Assembly: GCA_002633025.1 (NCBI GenBank) | Contig: NMRB01000027.1 | Coordinates: 580,216 to 644,215 of the forward strand | Origin: Notospermus geniculatus | Lineage: Eukaryota; Nemertea; Pilidiophora; Heteronemertea; Lineidae | Direction: 5' to 3' | Length of the DNA: 64,000 bases | Shown: positions 1-8,951 of the stretch, one piece after another | Numbering within the stretch: the first letter of the stretch is position 1 | Layout of the letters: every line of letters starts with the position of its first letter | The notes under the pieces: model-generated | What the model was told of the DNA's origin: nothing | Databases searched by the model: none | The model's input: only the letters and a program-made list of their open reading frames with translations | Made by a program: the position numbers and the translations under genes

Positions 1-937
1 TAGGGGAGACCGGGGCTAGTTGTAACACTTTTTCTTTTAAGGCCTATTTCTTCCTTATAACAGGATGTATTTATAACCTGCTTGGTATTTTGAATATTTG
101 ATATCAATGGTTACTTGTACACAAAACAAAGTTCGGCCATCTCTATCCATGTCTCTGAAAAATGGGTCCAAAGTCGACTGTTACCACTTACCCCGTTAAA
201 AAAATGTCGGGGTTAGTTGTAACACATGTTGGGGTAGGTTGTAAAACATGTTGGGGGTAGGTTGTCCGTTTGTAGTTTCGAGTCATCTTGGAAAATAAAA
301 GGATGGTAACATTCTTTGCATTGCCTAACAGCAGAATCTCTCTACTGAGGACACTTTTAGGACAGTAAGATAAGGTATAGGCTGTACACATCCTGTGACA
401 CTGTAACAGTAGGGCGAATACAGTCTAGCACTGGCTAATTGATGTCCCATGAATCCCGCGTCCCCTACACCAACAAAAGACGGTCGGGTAAGGCCCAATA
501 AGAACTAGACACCTTGATGTAGAAAAGTGGAGTAGGTTTTAACAGATTTGGGGCAGGTTGTAACAGGGTGTTACAACAAACCCCACCCTATAGTTCAGGT
601 CAAATGTGTGCTGCAATACCTATGCATGTGGAAGTGAGCCTTATCACACTGGACCAGTTGTACAAGCTTTACATCCTTATTCAAATAGTATCCAAACAAA
701 CTTCTTAAACCGCACAGGCAGTGAAGCAGGAGAGTTTTTCTGATCATGTCATTTTTTACTTTTATGCACCAAAAACGTTTTTGTCAATTTTTTTGTACGT
801 CAATTCGTATAGGTACAAAGGTGGCCGATATCAATGTCAATCTATATGAGGAAACTCAGCCCTTCCCAGCGTATACTCAAGGAAATATTAGCTCTGTTAC
901 AACCTACCCCTGTTACAACTAGCCCCGGTCTCCCCTA
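1..937. mobile_element. Terminal-inverted-repeat element, TA-flanked, non-autonomous
   Basis: The first 26 bases, starting TAGGGGAGACCGGGGCTAGT, are an exact inverted copy of the last 26 bases, ending at 937. The outermost bases are TA on both sides, fitting a TA target duplication as in Tc1/mariner elements; if so the element proper is 3-935. The interior repeats the subterminal motif GGTTGTAAC several times (near 205-265 and 545-580), including a small hairpin around 555-577. No transposase frame is visible, so it would be mobilised in trans. The left flank lies outside the window, so the TA duplication cannot be confirmed. Confidence 0.8.
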
Positions 938-1100
938 ACGGCAGATGTCCGGGGGGCAAATGTCCAGGGGGGAAATTTCCTGATACCGTGAGGGCCAGCG
1001 TATAAGTATTCCACAACATGCCACGGGAGTATGTCCCTCCCAAGGGAGCACGGGATGCACTTGTTCTAAGTCAAGTAATCATCCTCGTCCATGGTCACCT

Positions 1101-1367
1101 GGGACTATAGACTGGTCCCCTGTCGTAGTTCTCGCTTCACTACTACGACAGGCATTTTGAACGCCAACTCGGCATGTGATTGGTCAGCCAAACGTCATCA
1201 ACGGTCGCGCCATGAGTCATCATCTATTTTTAGAGACTCCCGCAATGTTACGAGTCTTTGTTGCGCATTTGCATACGTGTGTCAGAAAACAGGCAAACAT
1301 GGCGGACGCTGCCTGTCGTAGTAGTGGAGGAACGGAGCGTTACGACAGGGGACCAGTCTACTGGGAC
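1101..1367. mobile_element. Palindromic miniature element (TAGACTGGTCCCC ends)
   Basis: Arms of about 27 bp at 1101-1127 and 1341-1367 are inverted copies sharing the 20-mer TAGACTGGTCCCCTGTCGTA. A second hairpin built on CCTGTCGTA sits just inside the left arm (1119-1153), and a related CTGTCGTAGTAG motif lies inside the right arm. No coding capacity. Flanking duplication not clear. Confidence 0.7.
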
Positions 1368-1374
1368 AACTATA

Positions 1375-1436
1375 TACAGTGCAACCTCGCTATAACGAAC
1401 CCGATTTTAACGAACTCCAGGTTAACGAACATGTCT
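1375..1436 (+). mobile_element. Possible single terminus of a pogo/Tigger-like element
   Basis: TA is followed by CAGTGCAACCTCGCTATAAC and further short direct repeats of TAACGAAC (near 1395, 1408, 1423). The CAGT start after TA and the repeated TAACGAA motif resemble pogo-type ends. No matching right end was found nearby, so this would be a fragment. Low certainty. Confidence 0.3.
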
Positions 1437-1490
1437 TGAATCGATGTATCTCAGTATGAGCAAAAATAATTTTATTTTTGGTATGAGTTA

Positions 1491-1630
1491 AGCTACGTTT
1501 AGCTGACACGCGGAATGCGGATTGCGGAACGCGGAAGCGGAAAATGCAATGGATTTTCGTATACAACATATCGTTCCGCCGAGGATTCCGCATCCCTATA
1601 CCGCATTCCGGATGTCTGGTAAACGCAGCT
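1491..1630. mobile_element. Palindromic MITE with TTA target duplication
   Basis: Arms AGCTACGTTTA (left) and TAAACGCAGCT (right) extend with mismatches to the shared GGAATGCGG, giving arms of about 30 bp. It is flanked on both sides by TTA (1488-1490 and 1631-1633). The AGC...GCT ends plus TTA duplication recur in several other families in this window (8422, 46628, 61546, 63178). A 3-bp TWA duplication is the usual signature of PIF/Harbinger elements; the assignment is inference. Confidence 0.75.
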
Positions 1631-1840
1631 TTAGATGGATAGTGAGATCTTCACGACCTGTGCTAACTTTTTCTTCTTTTTCTTGAAGCTTCGACCTCTA
1701 CAGTGAGGAGACAGGAAGTAGAAAAATATTAGGTAAAGAAAAGATACTGATGGCCCCGTCCACCAGATTCGTCCGCAGATATGGGTAGTTTGATGTATTT
1801 TCCAAGCGGCGGAAAGTTAGACGCGGCAGTTGAAATTCAC

Positions 1841-1900
1841 GAATCTTAGACCAACATGATATGTTGGAATGAATCTTAGACCAACATGACATGTTGGAAT
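1841..1900. repeat. Two tandem 30-bp units containing a palindrome
   Basis: Two adjacent 30-bp units (1841-1870, 1871-1900) differ at one base. Each ends in the dyad CCAACATGAYATGTTGG. Confidence 0.85.
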
Positions 1901-1949
1901 ACTTGTCATACACATGTATGTCCGAGATACGTATAGTGACTCAAATCTG

Positions 1950-2091
1950 GGACCTTATTCAAGAAGCTTCCGTAACTTCCGGGAGTGCGCAAACTATTGT
2001 TCTTTTGCGGACAACCTATATATTGTTCACTATCGACTTGACAAAGGATTTGCGTACCCTTAAAGTTACGGGAGCTTTGTGAATAAGGTCC
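1950..2091. mobile_element. Palindromic MITE, GGACCTTATTCA family
   Basis: The left end GGACCTTATTCAAGAAGC and right end ending GAATAAGGTCC are inverted, with about 40-bp arms reaching the motif TTTGCG. Related copies: 14660-14784, a partial copy at 33304-33435, and a more distant relative at 43390-43529 with the same CAAATC...CTATTGT core. Confidence 0.75.
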
Positions 2092-2197
2092 AATTGGACG
2101 ATGTTGTCGTACATACTGTGCCAGCCAAGATAAGACTTCGTACCAGAAATACGTGTGATCAACTTTACGTAGGCCTACCGTTTTTTTTTTTCTTCAG

Positions 2198-2312
2198 GTT
2201 CAGCTTATTATAAGGCTATTTGTAAGCCCAACTCGGTGTCGATCATTGAGGACCTTGGTAAACACGCATATGCTTTCTTGGGAACGATTGCTACCCATGA
2301 ATTAGGACATTC
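2198..2312 (+). CDS. Metalloprotease exon 1 visible (first half of zinc site)
   Basis: The acceptor is a long T tract ending in TTCTTCAG at 2197; the donor is TC|GTAAGT. It starts in phase 1 and ends after two bases of a Ser codon. It encodes SAYYKAICKPNS, then a stretch ending IATHELGH. The first zinc-ligand His codon is 2296-2298, the catalytic Glu 2299-2301, the second His 2308-2310. The Cys in KAIC and the IEDLG segment match the helix that leads into the zinc motif in this family. The upstream exon was not found in 1-2197. Confidence 0.9.
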
Positions 2313-5300
2313 GTAAGTCTTTTGTATCGATCCCCAGCACGATGTCGTAGCCGATACATGTGCGCACCAATGTTCGTCTAAAGCCCTATTTACATGAGTC
2401 GATTTTGTCGTACGACAGAGTCGTATCAGATTTATCACACCGATTTGTCGGGATCGGCTAATCTGTTTACACGGGAGATTTATTCATGCGTCCCTTAGGA
2501 TCTCGTGTGTCATGAGACAACCTTGGGGAGAAGAAGCCGATGTCGGGTGAAAATAAACACCCGACTTCTCGGAAGTCTAGTATACACGCTGCGTTTTTGT
2601 CGTACATCTCTGTCGGCCGACACAATCGTACGACAATATCGGCTCGTGTAAATACATGTACAGCTTAAGGGCCGTATACGCACGGGTCGGACTTTAAAGT
2701 ACAGCTTAAAAGTTAGACTTTCTCTATGAAGCATTGAGAAAAGTCAGACTTTAATGAAAGTGTGGCTGAAGTCCGACCCGTGCATACGGCCCTACTTATC
2801 CTTTGTTCAACACAAAAGAAAAGTATCACACATTGACTTAAATATGTTGGAAGTGGTTATTTGGCAAGCAAATGCTTGCCGAATTACAGAAATTTTGCCT
2901 TAGATGGCAAGCAGACAATAATGAATATTAATTAGACCTCAATAATTATGCAAACAGAAGACGAAGATGGCGTCCTCCGACTCGCCGTCGCAGCCCTCGC
3001 CAAAAGGCATCGAAAAGTTGCGATTTGGAGTAGGCTATGCCTCCAACGAAGATTTTAAGACATTTTAAGGCATCGAACTGTTTATTTGCACAGTTATCTG
3101 CTGTGTATGCAGTAAGCGTACAGTCTTCGATGCACGTCTAGCTCATTAATTATGCAGCGCTCCTGCAGAGCAGCTGGCAGGGCAGAAAATATCGTTTAGT
3201 GGAGGGGGCCTTGCGAAAGGAGCCACCTACAAGCGATTTTCAGATGAAAGTGGTTATTTATCGACCCTGGTTTGCCAAACAGTACGCCAAGTTTGGCAAA
3301 ACGACGAGTTACCCGCATTGTCCTGAACCAGGTAATAAATTCCCACCGCATACCTGCAACCAGTTGACTAGCGCAGTGCACAGAGTGATGGGCCAGCAAC
3401 TCGAATGTGGCGGGTTCGAAACTTGCGTGAATGCACTCGTGATTTTTTTCATTTTTTTTCTTTTTTCTTGTTTTGTCCTTTTCTCAGAAAAGTAGGCATA
3501 TCAAGAAGAAACATTTTGTGTTAATAGATCCGAACAGTGGAACGTGCCAAAAAACGACTGCCGGATGGTGGCCTCATTGGCCACAGTAGTCAATGCTACG
3601 TAACTACGCCGTAGGTGAGGGTGCCATTGACATAAATATTGTTGTTTGGGTTCCGTTAAGTAAGTTCAAGATAAAAAAATACTATCGCTCCCGCCCGTGC
3701 CTAAAATCAGCGCCGTGCCTCTCAAATTTTCCGTCCCAAAAGTACAACATGGACATGAGGTTTTTCACTCTGTGTAACTCTGCCCCCCCCCCCCCGATCT
3801 CCCTTGGCCCTTGCTTACCACCTGCATAGGTTAAAACTTCCTCCAAGGTTATAACAAACAATTGGCATGTTTGCTTGCCCAATAGCCAAACGTGCTGAAT
3901 AGGCCTATGGCAAGCACATATCCTGATAATAATATTCATTAGGGGGCGTGACATATGCTTGCCAAATAGGGACATTTTTTAGCATTAGATGGCAAGCATG
4001 CTTGCTAAATAAGGACGAAAAAGGGAACTGCTTGGCAAGCATGCTTGCCAAATAAACCCGGCCAAATATGTTTATGAATATGGACCCAGCTGTCTAATGA
4101 TTATTGACTGGATTGCGCACACGACGTAACCCGTATTAACCATCGATGATCCAACAACCGACCGTTTTATTCCATTCTAATTCTCAGTTCGTTTGAGAAA
4201 CATTGTATTCCGTTGATTTTCAGCTTAGGAACACATCACGATGGACATGAAAACAGTTGTTCTGCGAAGAACCATTACATCATGGCTAGCTACGCAGCTG
4301 TACTGCCACACTACACAAGGAATTACAAGAACCCGTACAGATTTTCAAAATGTAGTATAGAAGTAATTGGGGAACATATAGCTAGATTAAACAAGTAAGT
4401 GAGATGCTCAGTCGAGCTGTCGAATGATTAGAACTGGCTTTTCCTCCTAACAATCTTTTTCGAGTAAACGATTTTCTTTGAAGTCAGTTGAGTTTGATAA
4501 TTCGTGATCCTCAGATCAACACGAAGAATTTCAATGGTCTACAAAAACTACTGTAGCTTCTATGTCTGTGATACGTTTTGTACTGTACTGCTTCCATTTC
4601 CTTAAGGAATGAAACTAACTGTCTGGCGAACAAAATAGAAACGGAACCAATGGAACTTAAAGCACCGGGCCAACTTTTTGACGTCCACTTCCAGTGTGAA
4701 CAGAGATTTGGAACTGGATCAAGATTTTGGGGGGTAAAACGTTTTTAGATTATTTTTTGGGAATGGCCGTCCGGCAGACATTTTGGATTTTGCATTCGTG
4801 ATCAGAAGTACATACGGTAACAGGTTGGAAGAATTCCCTCCCAGCCATCTTCATTTAGATCCAGCGTCCTACATTAACTTTGATATAAATAAACTCCTCA
4901 ATCCACACCCACACAGTGGAGTACACTGCCATCGTGCTTTATTGCGTTATGTCTGGTTGTCCCAGAACCAATCGCAATGCTTACAACGACCGAATCGACT
5001 TGACCCATTACATTGGCTTTACAGGGTTTGGATGCAGAATCACATATGTGCAGATATCTCAAGTGCAAGGGTCTAAGTGGCACGAATGGGTGGGAAAAGA
5101 CAGGCAATCCAGCGATTCGTGGTACCACTTGCGGTAATAAGAAGGTACATTGTAAAGACCAAATATCACATACTCCACGCAGCGTTGAAATTTTTTGATA
5201 CTTGGACGAAAATTTTAACACTGCCATTGACGCTAGATCGCCATCTTGAAAATCTTGACGCCATCGTCGGTGGGGCCGCCATCACGTGACGCGAACTTCT

Positions 5301-8300
5301 TTTTCAAAATGTTATTATTTTTTGCAGAAAGTAATATCTATCTTGTCGAAAATGAAACAGCTACTTTATATCTACTCTACCGATGTTTGTATTTAATGTG
5401 TATCGACTCTATACCTTTGTACACCATATACAAGAGATCTATATTGTAAGCGTAGAAAACGACGTGATGGATAACCGCTTAACAATTAGAAGAATTTCTA
5501 CTGTTCGCTCCGCGCTCGCACTACTTTTCAAGATGGAAACCGAGCGTCGATACTAGTGGTGATATTCTCAGATATCGCCACCTAGCGTCAAGTTTGCAAA
5601 TATCATAGTGTCTGTAACATTGATCATTGCGACAATCAGTTACCCCTGTTTGTCATCCTGATTTGTACCTGTCAGTGCCTGATATCAATAATGACTAGTA
5701 AATGTTTTTACTTCATACTTCATCTTACTGCCCATCTCTGTACAAAACTGTAGTAAAACATTAACTGGACAGGAAATATGAACAATATCCACTGAAAATC
5801 GTTATATCATACCTTTATGCGATAATCAACCATCCTTTAACGATCACAAAATCAAATGCATCATAACCAATATCGTAGTGAGAGAAATCAAACCCGACTT
5901 AAAGGCGCGTATTCTACAAGCCTCCTTAACTCTAAGGTCCACTTTAAGCTTTTGTATTCTGCCCTGCAAACAATAGCTACATGTAGGTAAACCTTAAACC
6001 TGCCGCACACTGGAGTTATCTGCTGAGCAAAAAGTCATTCGAGACTTTTTGCTCAGCAGATAGCTCGCGTGTGCGCGTAATTTCGGTGAGTTTTTTGCTT
6101 CGCGAGGCAGAAAGCTCGCGTGTGCGCGTATTTTTCGGTGAGCTATCTGCTGAGCAAACGGTCTCGAATGACTTTTTGCTCAGCAGGTAGCTCCAGTGTG
6201 CGGCAGGCTTTAGACTGAAGGGAACTTCTAGAATACGGCCCCAAAACTTGTCAGAACCAAATTAACAATACAATCAGTTATGAATGAATAATATGACGAA
6301 CTGTCAAAACAGATCGTCACAAAACGTTAGAATTGACCTTCCAGTACCATCTGGTTTTCAGTGGTGTTGGGAAGGTGACTGCGTCTTTAATGAGGCAGCA
6401 CCGGAAGCACCAGGTAGGTAAACAAATTCCACGCGACTCGAGAAAGAGCCACGACCAAAAATGGACTTTTTTGAACTGCACTGAAGTTCGATTTGTCACA
6501 GGCACTCGTCCAACACTTCTGTTGGACTCTCCTTGATGAAACAAATCCTGTCATCTTGTCCAAAGTTGGCCTACTCTTCATTCCACTTCCGATTGGCGCG
6601 AGGTTTATCAAGGATAGCTCCGCAACGGCTGGGCCGATTTTGATGAAACATACGTCAATCGACTTGTCTTTCTTGGCGGTACAGCCATCATCACTGTCAT
6701 TTTCCCGAAAAACGTGACAGAAAAAAGTTCTTTCACAAATCACAGTTCGTGTTTACGGCCGAAATGGCGGCCATTTTGAAATGGCGCAATGCATCGCGCA
6801 CGTGTAAACTGCACTGAAAGGGACCTTGCGCGAAAAATGAAGGTATCAGAAAGATACCGGCAAGAAAGACAAGTTAATTGATGTATGGTATGTTGAATTT
6901 GACCCAGCCGTTGCGGAGATATCGGCTGAAAACCTCGCGCCACTGGGATTTCGAATGAACTGTAGGTGTCATCGCAATGCGGGTACAGGGTTTGCATAGG
7001 CGACTTCACTGCAGTACATGTATTTCAAAGATTTAGCTTCGTTCCACCCACCGTACGCTTCCATCTTCAGTCTGTTTACACTCAAATGGCGTATCACTGC
7101 GGACATGTGCTACTGTTAGTAACACTCTTTAATCAATCAAAAACCGATTAAGTTTTGTTTTTTCAGACACCTGCGTTTATGGTGACAGCCTCTTGTCACG
7201 CGAAGGGATGAACTGTACCGAATTAATCGCCAAGAAGCCATTTGAGTGCAAGTACGGCTATATACGGGAGGGATGTTGCAAGTCATGTGCACAAGGTAAG
7301 GCACACTGCAGAAGATACTGGGCCTTCGTCCTCCTAACGTCCGCTGTATACACCTTTCCAGAAAGGCCGGGGCTATTCGTACCGTGACGGTGCAAATAAC
7401 GCCAAACCAGATCTTATTCGTACCGTGACGGTGTGAATAGTGCGCCGTCGGTTCTTATTCGTACCGTGACGGTGTGAATAGTGCGCCGCCGATTCTTATT
7501 CGTACCGTGACGGTGTGAATAGTGCAGGAATAGCTCTTATTTACACCGTCACGGTGGGAATAGTGCGTGGAGACTGATTATTCGTACCGTGACGGTGATG
7601 AATTTCTGCACCGTAACTCGGACAGTGCGACTGTGGGCAGGCAGCAGATCTAAAATGATATTTTAGCCTGGGCAATTTTTTTCCTTTGACGGGGTCCAGT
7701 GATCCCATCTTTCACAGTTAATGATGAAATGTTGGCCTCTGCTGTCTGATGATAAAATATTTTTCATAGGCCTAGGCTAGGCCTAGTTAGTAGGGCTACG
7801 CCCTAATTTTTTTGAAAAAAAATTTGGCTCAAGAATTACGCAGTTCCCCGTTTTCCGACAGTCACACGGATCGATATCAGGATATCGATAAAAGACAAAA
7901 AGAAGAATAAGGAGGTGAAAGAAGAACTAAAAGAAAATAAAAGAAAAACGGTCATGACGGGGCTCGAACCCGCGGCCTTCCGTTTGATAATCACCCACGC
8001 AAACCACTCGGCCACTGAGGCTCATGTTGCGAACTGTAGGGAACCATTAGATACTTTAGTAGGCCTACCTTGCCCAAAAGCATTGACTATAAAACTTTTT
8101 TTCCTGGTAGTGGTTATAAATTAACGTTTTCATCAAGAATATTGAAAAAAAATCCGGCATTGTGCGAGATGATACCGGTAACTTCACTGGCATGCCTTGA
8201 ATGAAGCTCTCTGATTGGCTGTTTACGACGGTGTGAATAAGATCTGGTTTGGCGTTATTTGCACCGTGACGGTACGAATAGCCAGTGCGTTCCAGAAATT

Positions 8301-8951
8301 CAGCGGCCAGTGCTCGAACTAAATTCTCCACTCTGCACGTCATTAAAAGAATTCAAAAATTGTGGTCAACCGTCACCGTCCCTTTTGTATGGCAATGCAA
8401 GGGGCTAAAGATTCCCCCTTAAGCCTAGGTCACATATCCATTCCGGGGTCCGTACGGCGAGTAAAAACAGACATTTTGGCCAATTTCCGCCTATTTCGTA
8501 CGGTGCCCGGCCGGCTCCCTAACGGTTCCCACGGGCACAGGGACATTTTTCACCTGCCGTACGGGTGCCGCGGTGCTGAGCTGGCTGCTCCCAAATCTCC
8601 CGGCGTTTTCATCTGACCGGTAGGCCGTATAGAAAGCCCGTAGAAGGCCCGTAGTGGTCCCTGCGTTCTCTCTGTCATTTCACTATTATGTCCAAAGGGG
8701 TGAGCACATGGTCCATGGACCATTTCATTCTAGTTCGCGGGCATTCGCCTGCCTAAGTCGCCACAGTGTGACCTGGGCTTTAGCTAGAAGTAAGACTTTG
8801 GAATGAATACACGGCAACAAGTGGATGCTTAACTTTTGGGGTATGACATCGGCCTCTTGTAGGGTTGCCTATTGCTGGAAGATTTTATCGATAGAGATTC
8901 ACATTGGTTTTCTTTTCGTTTGCAGTGAAGAAAGAAACCAAGGCAAAGTGA
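2198..8951 (+). CDS. Reprolysin-type (M12B, ADAM/ADAMTS-like) zinc metalloprotease, 3' part of gene, six exons
   Basis: Joined exons: 2198-2312, 4224-4394, 4607-4733, 5025-5151, 7167-7295, 8926-8951; about 230 residues are visible. The protein starts inside the catalytic domain. Exon joins give HELGHSLGTHHD, the HExxHxxGxxHD zinc site (three His plus the catalytic Glu), followed 25-30 residues later by the Met-turn IMA. Next comes a region matching the catalytic-to-disintegrin boundary of ADAMTS proteins (FSKCS, then QCEQRFGTGS), a cysteine-rich stretch (CRYLKC, then GTTCG) and a C-terminal six-cysteine module. Such enzymes are normally secreted or membrane-anchored and cleave extracellular proteins. 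The signal peptide, prodomain and first half of the catalytic domain must lie upstream of the window. No thrombospondin type-1 repeat (WxxW with CSxTC) appears, so it is not a canonical full ADAMTS. The reading frame stays open across every junction. Family assignment is firm; substrate unknown. Confidence 0.9.
2382..2655. mobile_element. Palindromic element in intron (GTCGTACGA arms)
   Basis: Left TATTTACATGAGTCGATTTT and right (reverse complement) TATTTACACGAGCCGATATT are inverted arms, both continuing to TGTCGTACGA. The interior carries a further hairpin around the CACCCGAC/GTCGGGTG dyad (2540-2573). The right end carries a TACATGTA octamer. Confidence 0.65.
2669..2792. mobile_element. Palindromic MITE, GGGCCGTAT family
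   Basis: The ends GGGCCGTATACGCACGGGTC and GACCCGTGCATACGGCCC are inverted, with arms of about 27 bp. The GGGCC ends are shared with 43957-44110 and the 14341-14665 hairpins. The sequence after it (2793-2850) looks like half of the hairpin at 14552-14665, so this copy may have landed in an older one. Confidence 0.7.
2858..4056. repeat. Dispersed GGCAAGC/GCTTGCC palindromes
   Basis: At least seven sites carry TTTGGCAAGC or its complement; the best is CTTGGCAAGCATGCTTGCCA at about 4030-4049. Others are near 2864-2880, 2912, 3872, 3910, 3957 and 3991-4006. They lie in the first visible intron around two short runs of unique DNA (2930-3360 and 3430-3850, including a C11-C12 run at 3783-3795). 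They may be remains of one palindromic repeat family. Confidence 0.5.
3366..3432 (+). repeat. tRNA-like remnant (degenerate SINE head)
   Basis: A TAGCGCAGTG A-box-like motif is followed about 40 bases later by GGCGGGTTCGAAACTT, close to a B box. A T-rich run follows at 3441-3482. The T stem pairs only with G-U wobbles. No intact tRNA can be folded, so this is at most a decayed tRNA-derived repeat. Confidence 0.35.
4224..4394 (+). CDS. Metalloprotease exon 2 (second half of zinc site, Met-turn)
   Basis: Acceptor GATTTTCAG at 4223, donor AA|GTAAGT after 4394. The first base completes the split Ser; 56 codons follow, then two bases of a Lys codon. It encodes LGTHHDGHENSCS with the third zinc-ligand His and the invariant HD, then the Met-turn NHYIMA (Met codon 4282-4284), then PYRFSKCSIE, the family's typical W/F-S-x-C-S segment closing the catalytic domain. 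Confidence 0.93.
4607..4733 (+). CDS. Metalloprotease exon 3 (disintegrin-like boundary)
   Basis: Acceptor TTTCCTTAAG at 4606; donor GGG|GTAAAA. It completes the Lys codon and ends in phase 0. It encodes NETNCLANK, then PGQLFDVHFQCEQRFGTGS. The spacing CL..K followed by PG..FD...QC...FG..S matches the start of the ADAMTS disintegrin-like domain. The Cys usually following FGxxS is replaced by RFWG. The intron before it is only 212 bp. Confidence 0.88.
5025..5151 (+). CDS. Metalloprotease exon 4 (cysteine-rich region)
   Basis: Acceptor GGCTTTACAG at 5024, phase 0. It encodes GLDAESHMCRYLKCKG, then AIRGTTCGNKK, matching the C-x3-L-x-C and G-T-x-C-G pattern of ADAMTS proteins. Two donors are possible: AAG|GTACAT at 5144 (phase 0) and T|GTAAAG at 5151 (phase 1). 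I chose 5151 because only it joins the next recognised exon in frame (giving VHY then TCVYGD). If 5144 is used, an unseen exon must lie in 5152-7166. Confidence 0.8.
5152..5903. other. Intron sequence, nothing coding recognised
   Basis: 5693-5768 resembles 18197-18273: both hold GACTAGYAAATG, then CTTTTACTTC or TTTTTACTTC, and end in AACATTAACTGG or AGCATTAACTGG, so they are a small shared hairpin repeat. The rest shows no recognisable repeat or exon. Confidence 0.4.
5904..6242. mobile_element. Palindromic element (GTATTCTA family), interrupted by a second MITE
   Basis: The left end GGCGCGTATTCTACAAGC and right end (reverse complement) GGGGCCGTATTCTAGAAG are inverted. The body matches 33034-33126 in the opposite orientation (CAGAATACAAAAGCTT, AAGGTTTACC). 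The 5997-6209 MITE interrupts it. A flanking AAA is present on both sides. Confidence 0.65.
5997..6209. mobile_element. Nested palindromic MITE with TTA target duplication
   Basis: Arms of about 48 bp begin AACCTGCCGCACACTGGAG and end CTCCAGTGTGCGGCAGGCT. TTA is repeated at 5994-5996 and 6210-6212. The related, uninterrupted copy near 33060 (TTTAATAAGGTTTACC) shows the empty site. The inner region carries two GCTCGCGTGTGCGCGTA repeats. PIF/Harbinger-like by duplication size (inference). Confidence 0.8.
6578..6961. mobile_element. About 400-bp foldback repeat (GATTGGCGCGAGG family)
   Basis: Long inverted arms begin ATTCCACTTCCGATTGGCGC and end GCGCCACTGGGATTTCGAAT. Inner landmarks are CGGCTGGG, TCAATCGACTTGTCTTTCTT and GAAATGGCGGCCATTTTGAA. 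Other copies: 17039-17376 (left arm missing), 39608-40031, 48965-49388, 59687-60437. No protein coded. Confidence 0.8.
7167..7295 (+). CDS. Metalloprotease exon 5 (six-cysteine module)
   Basis: The acceptor GTTTTTTCAG at 7166 is strong; the donor CAAG|GTAAGG is strong. Phase 1 at both ends, 129 nt, so it is a symmetrical, shuffle-competent exon as typical of extracellular modules. It encodes TCVYGD, then NCTELIAKKPFEC and ending GCCKSCAQ. Cysteine pattern: C-x13-C-x10-C-x8-CC-x2-C. The CCxxC ending is reminiscent of PLAC or ShK-type C-terminal modules of ADAMTS-related proteins; the spacing does not settle which. Confidence 0.88.
7371..8283. mobile_element. TIR element with internal palindrome array and tRNA-like segment
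   Basis: The left terminus (7371-7419) and right terminus (about 8236-8283) are near-perfect inverted copies: GGCTATTCGTACCGTGACGG in, CCGTGACGGTACGAATAGCC out, continuing through ACGCCAAACCAGATC. Immediately inside the left end, about five tandem units of roughly 55 bp (7371-7612) repeat TTATTCGTACCGTGACGGTG with GTGAATAGTGC. A tRNA-like sequence lies inside on the minus strand. It sits in the last intron. No transposase frame and no clear target duplication. Confidence 0.7.
7950..8022 (-). repeat. tRNA-like sequence (Ser/Leu-type promoter boxes)
   Basis: On the minus strand the sequence has an A box GTGGCCGAGTGG and a B box GGGTTCGAGCCCC, followed by a T run (GTTTTTCTTTT) as for Pol III termination. 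The acceptor ends GCCTCAG and CATGACC do not pair, so it is not an intact tRNA. It looks like a SINE head or pseudo-tRNA carried inside the 7371-8283 element. Confidence 0.55.
8422..8779. mobile_element. MITE, AGCCTAGGTCACA family, TTA duplication
   Basis: Ends AGCCTAGGTCACATATCC and GTGTGACCTGGGCT, flanked by TTA at 8419-8421 and 8780-8782. This is a longer (358 bp) relative of the 221-bp copy at 46628-46848; shared inner motifs are GGCGAGTAAAAACAGACATT and TTGGCCAA. Confidence 0.8.

Noticed and set aside
1-2197. Upstream exons of the metalloprotease
   Set aside because: I looked for a phase-1 donor preceded by prodomain or early catalytic motifs and found none convincing; the region is mostly miniature elements.
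2208-2438. Minus-strand frame over the first exon
   Set aside because: Shadow frame of the metalloprotease exon, which has splice sites and the zinc motif on the plus strand.
7371-7612. CRISPR-like array of regularly spaced repeats
   Set aside because: The units are nearly identical along their whole length and form part of the terminal repeat of a TIR element; there are no unique spacers and the genome is eukaryotic.
7950-8022. A functional tRNA gene on the minus strand
   Set aside because: A and B boxes and a T run are present but the acceptor arms do not pair; SINE head or pseudo-tRNA is more likely.
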